From: Verrucomicrobiota bacterium
GTDB lineage: Bacteria > Verrucomicrobiota > Verrucomicrobiia > Chthoniobacterales > UBA10450
Length of the DNA stretch: 15,050 nt
Direction: 5' to 3'
Assembly: GCA_003219095.1 (NCBI GenBank)
Contig: QHPM01000122.1
Coordinates: 1-15,050 of the forward strand
Numbering within the stretch: the first letter of the stretch is position 1; each line of letters begins with the position of its first letter. The translations under genes were made by a program, and so were the position numbers. The notes below the pieces were generated by a model. The model was not told the DNA's origin. It made no database searches and worked only from the letters and a program-made list of their open reading frames with translations. Shown one piece after another: positions 12,737-15,050 of the stretch.

Positions 12737-13654
12737 ATGTCCCTTCTCGTCGTCGGTTCCATCGCTCTCGACACGGTCAAGACGCCGGTCGAAGAACACG
12801 CCGATTTGCTCGGCGGCTCGGCTTCCTACGCCGCTTTGGGCGCGAGTTTCTTTACCCCGGTCAATTTGGTGGGCGTGGTGGGCGATGACTTTCCCGAGAG
12901 CGAATTCGAGTTTTGGAAGTCGCATCGGATTGACACCACCGGCGTGCAGCGGGTCAACGGAAAAACGTTCCGCTGGTCGGGCGAGTATGCCTGGGACCTG
13001 AACACGCGCGAGACGCGTTCCGTCGCGCTGAATGTTTTCGAAACTTTTTCCCCGAAGTTGCCGGCAAATTATCGCGCTACCGCCTTTGTCTTATTGGCAA
13101 ACATTGCGCCCAAATTGCAATCGCACGTGCTCGAGCAAATGGAACGACCGCGTTTCGTCGTCGCCGATACCATGGATCTTTGGATCGAAACCACACGCGC
13201 CGATCTCGATGCCTTGCTGCGGCGGGTTGATTTGTTGATTCTGAACGACAGCGAAGCGCGCGAGATGACGAAGGAAATGAGCCTTATTCGGGCTGGTCGA
13301 AAAATTCGCGAATATGGACCGCGCTATGTTGCAATTAAAAAAGGCGAACATGGTGCGCTCCTTTTTGGCGAAAACGAATTTTTCAGCGCCGGGGCGTATC
13401 CGCTGGAAGATATTCACGATCCAACCGGGGCAGGGGACACATTTGCCGGGGGTTTCGCGGGTTACCTGGCGGCGCACGTTCGGGAAAATGTGACCTTCGA
13501 TGTAATGCGAAAGGCGGTGATCTATGGAAGTGTGCTGGCAAGTTTCTGCGTGGAAGCTTTCAGCCTCGAACGCCTGCGCAAATTGACCCAGGACGAAATT
13601 GCTGATCGGTATCAGATGTTCAAAATGATGAGCCAATTCGAGGTCTTAACCTAA
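12737..13654 (+). CDS. PfkB-family (ribokinase-like) kinase, substrate unknown
   Basis: 305 residues. The N-terminal part begins MSLLVVGSIALDTVKTP and has the PfkB glycine pair in LLGGSASYAALGASFF (24-39). The C-terminal signature DPTGAGDTFAGGF (228-240) contains the catalytic base D234 and the anion-hole GAGD. NDSEARE (170-176) and VAIKKGEHGALLF (198-210) are further family blocks. The middle lid segment KTFRWSGEYAWDLNTRET (76-93) belongs to a conserved bacterial group I recall only as 'PfkB family kinase' without known substrate. It follows thiE but is not ThiD (which lacks this N-terminal pattern), so a thiamine role would be guesswork. The C-terminus reads MMSQFEVLT, echoed by a micro-ORF 530 nt downstream. 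Confidence 0.92.
   Translation: MSLLVVGSIALDTVKTPVEEHADLLGGSASYAALGASFFTPVNLVGVVGDDFPESEFEFWKSHRIDTTGVQRVNGKTFRWSGEYAWDLNTRETRSVALNVFETFSPKLPANYRATAFVLLANIAPKLQSHVLEQMERPRFVVADTMDLWIETTRADLDALLRRVDLLILNDSEAREMTKEMSLIRAGRKIREYGPRYVAIKKGEHGALLFGENEFFSAGAYPLEDIHDPTGAGDTFAGGFAGYLAAHVRENVTFDVMRKAVIYGSVLASFCVEAFSLERLRKLTQDEIADRYQMFKMMSQFEVLT
13623..13641 (+). repeat. 19-nt direct repeat, copy 1 (end of PfkB gene)
   Basis: AAATGATGAGCCAATTCGA here recurs at 14157-14175 with one change (C to T at the 11th base), 534 nt downstream. The two copies flank the DUF2147 gene. In this copy it encodes the tail MMSQFE of the PfkB kinase. Confidence 0.75.
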
Positions 13655-13687
13655 CCACCAACATTTGACCCCGTGCGCCGCGGACTT

Positions 13688-13696
13688 GAGGTAAGG
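13688..13696 (+). promoter_or_regulatory. Shine-Dalgarno site of the DUF2147 gene
   Basis: GAGGTAAGG lies 7 nt before the ATG at 13704. It settles the start as that ATG rather than the TTG at 13701. It is the second of the two strong ribosome-binding sites in the window. Confidence 0.65.
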
Positions 13697-13703
13697 TCTC
13701 TTG

Positions 13704-14162
13704 ATGAAATGGATGATCTGCGCGGCACTTTTAACGAATTGTTGGCTCGGTCTGGCGAGCACATTCGCCGGCGACGATTCACCCATCGGAACGTGGAAAA
13801 CATTTGATGATAAAAGCGGGCGACCGAAGTCAATTGTGCGAATCACCGAGCAAGATGGCGAGCTCAGCGGAAAAGTTTTGCAGGTGCTCGAATCCCCGGA
13901 GGGGCCACATCCGCTTTGCCGATCGTGCGAAGGCGAACGGAAAGATCAACCGGTCGAAGGCATGACGATTTTGTGGGGAGCGAAAAAGGATGGAGCTTCG
14001 TGGAGTGCCGGGCAAATTCTCGATCCGGAGAACGGCAAGATTTATCGCGTCACTCTTACTCCTCTGGATGGTGGGCAAAAACTGGAGGTGCACGGTTACA
14101 TCGGCATCTCATTCGTCGGTCGCAGCCAGATGTGGCAACGGGAGGAGTCGAGCTTGAAATGA
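13704..14162 (+). CDS. Secreted DUF2147 protein
   Basis: 152 residues from ATG 13704. A signal peptide MKWMICAALLTNCWLGLASTFAG precedes a single DUF2147 domain. The family features are in order: IGTWKTFDDKSGRPKSIVRI, ELSGKVLQVLESPEG, a C-x-x-C pair (LCRSCEGE), PVEGMTILWG, ILDPENGKIYRVTL, LEVHGYIGISFVGRSQMWQRE. DUF2147 proteins are small periplasmic beta-rich proteins of undefined function; the CxxC could bind metal or form a disulfide outside the cytoplasm. Its stop overlaps an 8-codon frame that links to the next gene. It is probably in the same transcript as the PfkB gene (49-nt gap) and the downstream nuclease. Confidence 0.9.
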   Translation: MKWMICAALLTNCWLGLASTFAGDDSPIGTWKTFDDKSGRPKSIVRITEQDGELSGKVLQVLESPEGPHPLCRSCEGERKDQPVEGMTILWGAKKDGASWSAGQILDPENGKIYRVTLTPLDGGQKLEVHGYIGISFVGRSQMWQREESSLK

Positions 14163-14188
14163 TGAGTCAATTCGAATCCTTGGCGTGA
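14162..14188 (+). other. 8-codon micro-ORF bridging DUF2147 and nuclease genes (repeat copy 2)
   Basis: This frame encodes MSQFESLA. Its ATG overlaps the DUF2147 stop (TGATG at 14160-14164) and its TGA overlaps the GTG start of the nuclease (GTGA at 14185-14188). Most of it is the second copy (14157-14175) of the 19-nt repeat found at the end of the PfkB gene, where the same frame reads MSQFEVLT before its stop. It may be a duplicated gene tail, or a coupling peptide passing ribosomes to the nuclease. Whether it is translated is unknown. Confidence 0.35.
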
Positions 14189-15050
14189 AACGCACGAAAC
14201 GCTGGCTTCTTATTTTGATTTTATCAGGCTTGGCGACTGCGCCTTGCCTGGCGTCCGCGCCGTGGGTGACGCTGCAAGGCGGTCATTATCTGATAAAACG
14301 GCCAAACGATGGGGATAGCTTCCACGTTAGCGTTGAAGGACACGAGTACATCTTCCGGCTTTATTTTGTGGATGCTCCCGAAACCAGCGCTGAATTCCGC
14401 GATCGAGTAGAGGAACAGGCGACATACTTCGGAGTCACGGTTGATCAGGTGCTGCAAGTTGGCGAGCTGGCAAAACAGTTTACCCGCGAAAAACTCACCG
14501 ATTCATTTTTCGTGCGGACATGTTGGGAAGACGCGGGGGGTCGAAGCCGGATGCAGCGATTTTACGCATTTGTGCAAACGCGCACCGGCGATCTTGGCGA
14601 GCAGTTGGTGGAAAATGGACTCGCCCGGGCTCATCCTGCCACGGCCAAACCGGAAGGTTTAACATCAGCCGCCGCCGAGTGGAAAAATCTAATCAAACTG
14701 GAGCGTAAGGCCAAGCGAGAGAAAGTCGGTGGTTGGGGAGCTAACGAGGAAAGGATAACAGCTCGAGCGCAACAACCGGAAAGTGAAAAAGGAATTGATT
14801 CCTTCGACAAATTTTTTCACCCCGCCGGTGAGATGCCAGCGCAGGCAGCAGCGACGACACGCGTGACCACACACGCGGCTGCGCCGTTGCCTTCCGAGGA
14901 AACGACCCCTTCCGCTTTCCCGGCTCAAACCAAGCTCGACGTCAACACTGCATCGTTAACTGAACTCGAGAACGTTCCCGGAATTGGCCCATCCATCGCA
15001 GAACGCATTATCGAGGCGCGTCCCTTCAAAAGCGCCGATGACCTGCAACG
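14185..15050 (+). CDS. Secreted SNase-like nuclease fused to ComEA-type helix-hairpin-helix, 3' end beyond window
   Basis: Open from GTG 14185 to the window edge: 288 residues visible, no stop. An N-terminal signal sequence (KRTKRWLLILILSGLATAPCLASA) is followed by a staphylococcal-nuclease domain. KRPNDGDSFHV (38-48) supplies the D-G-D-(T/S) site. FRLYFVDAPET (57-67) supplies R58, D63 and E66, matching R35, D40 and E43 of the S. aureus enzyme. QRFYAF (124-129) offers R125 for the second arginine, and LVENGLARAH (141-150) is the usual end motif. A Lys/Arg/Glu-rich then Ala/Pro/Thr-rich linker (about 170-248) leads to a helix-hairpin-helix, LDVNTASLTELENVPGIGP (251-269) with IAERIIEARPFKSADDL. 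It probably binds and cuts DNA outside the cytoplasm; a DNA-uptake role is conceivable but unsupported here. Confidence 0.85.
   Translation, partial: MKRTKRWLLILILSGLATAPCLASAPWVTLQGGHYLIKRPNDGDSFHVSVEGHEYIFRLYFVDAPETSAEFRDRVEEQATYFGVTVDQVLQVGELAKQFTREKLTDSFFVRTCWEDAGGRSRMQRFYAFVQTRTGDLGEQLVENGLARAHPATAKPEGLTSAAAEWKNLIKLERKAKREKVGGWGANEERITARAQQPESEKGIDSFDKFFHPAGEMPAQAAATTRVTTHAAAPLPSEETTPSAFPAQTKLDVNTASLTELENVPGIGPSIAERIIEARPFKSADDLQ

Noticed and set aside
13916..14188. 90-codon frame inside DUF2147 that ends in MMSQFESLA
   Set aside because: All but the tail is out-of-frame DUF2147 coding sequence; only the 8-codon end is worth noting.
14185..14270. Lipoprotein signal on the nuclease
   Set aside because: The Cys at residue 21 lies in TAPC, which does not fit a lipobox; ordinary signal peptidase cleavage after ASA is more likely.

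Overview
The window is a 15 kb piece of a bacterial chromosome, most likely from a soil Verrucomicrobiota of the Chthoniobacterales / 'Candidatus Udaeobacter' kind. That placement is an inference from the protein flavour, the moderately high G+C, the rarity of clear Shine-Dalgarno sites and the many intergenic hairpins and short repeats. No rRNA or marker gene is present to prove it. I see no phage, transposase, CRISPR array, rRNA or tRNA.

Left part (1-4900, + strand). A 5'-truncated TylF-type O-methyltransferase is followed by a TCA-cycle block: sucC, two tandem VOC (glyoxalase-fold) paralogues, sucD and citrate synthase. The VOC pair splits sucC from sucD, which normally adjoin, and it is bounded by a perfect 12-bp direct repeat. 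The leaders of VOC1 and sucD are made of short repeats of 7-nt periodicity.

Middle part (4900-9930). A convergent gap leads to a minus-strand Ste24/HtpX-like M48 membrane protease. Diverging from it is a small secreted protein of unknown function, then a single-pass membrane protein with a pilin/TadE-like N-terminus. Three minus-strand genes follow: a COG4112-type Nudix protein, a PagL-like outer-membrane lipid A 3-O-deacylase and an RluA-family pseudouridine synthase. The gaps here hold several unrelated inverted repeats, two of which overlap the stop codon of the neighbouring gene.

Right part (9930-15050, + strand). accB (biotin carboxyl carrier) and accC (biotin carboxylase) are followed 1 nt later by thiE. 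After that come a PfkB-family kinase of unknown substrate, a secreted DUF2147 protein, and a secreted SNase-like nuclease fused to a ComEA-type helix-hairpin-helix that runs off the window. A hairpin element sits between accB and accC, 4 nt before the accC start. A heptad tract starts inside the thiE stop codon and fills the leader of the PfkB gene.

The genes are mostly central metabolism (TCA cycle, fatty-acid initiation, thiamine) with envelope functions between them. The least ordinary feature is the intergenic DNA. Repeat tracts or hairpins, rather than ribosome-binding sites, directly precede VOC1, sucD, accB, accC and the PfkB gene. Other repeats coincide with stop codons and with the edges of an apparently inserted gene pair.
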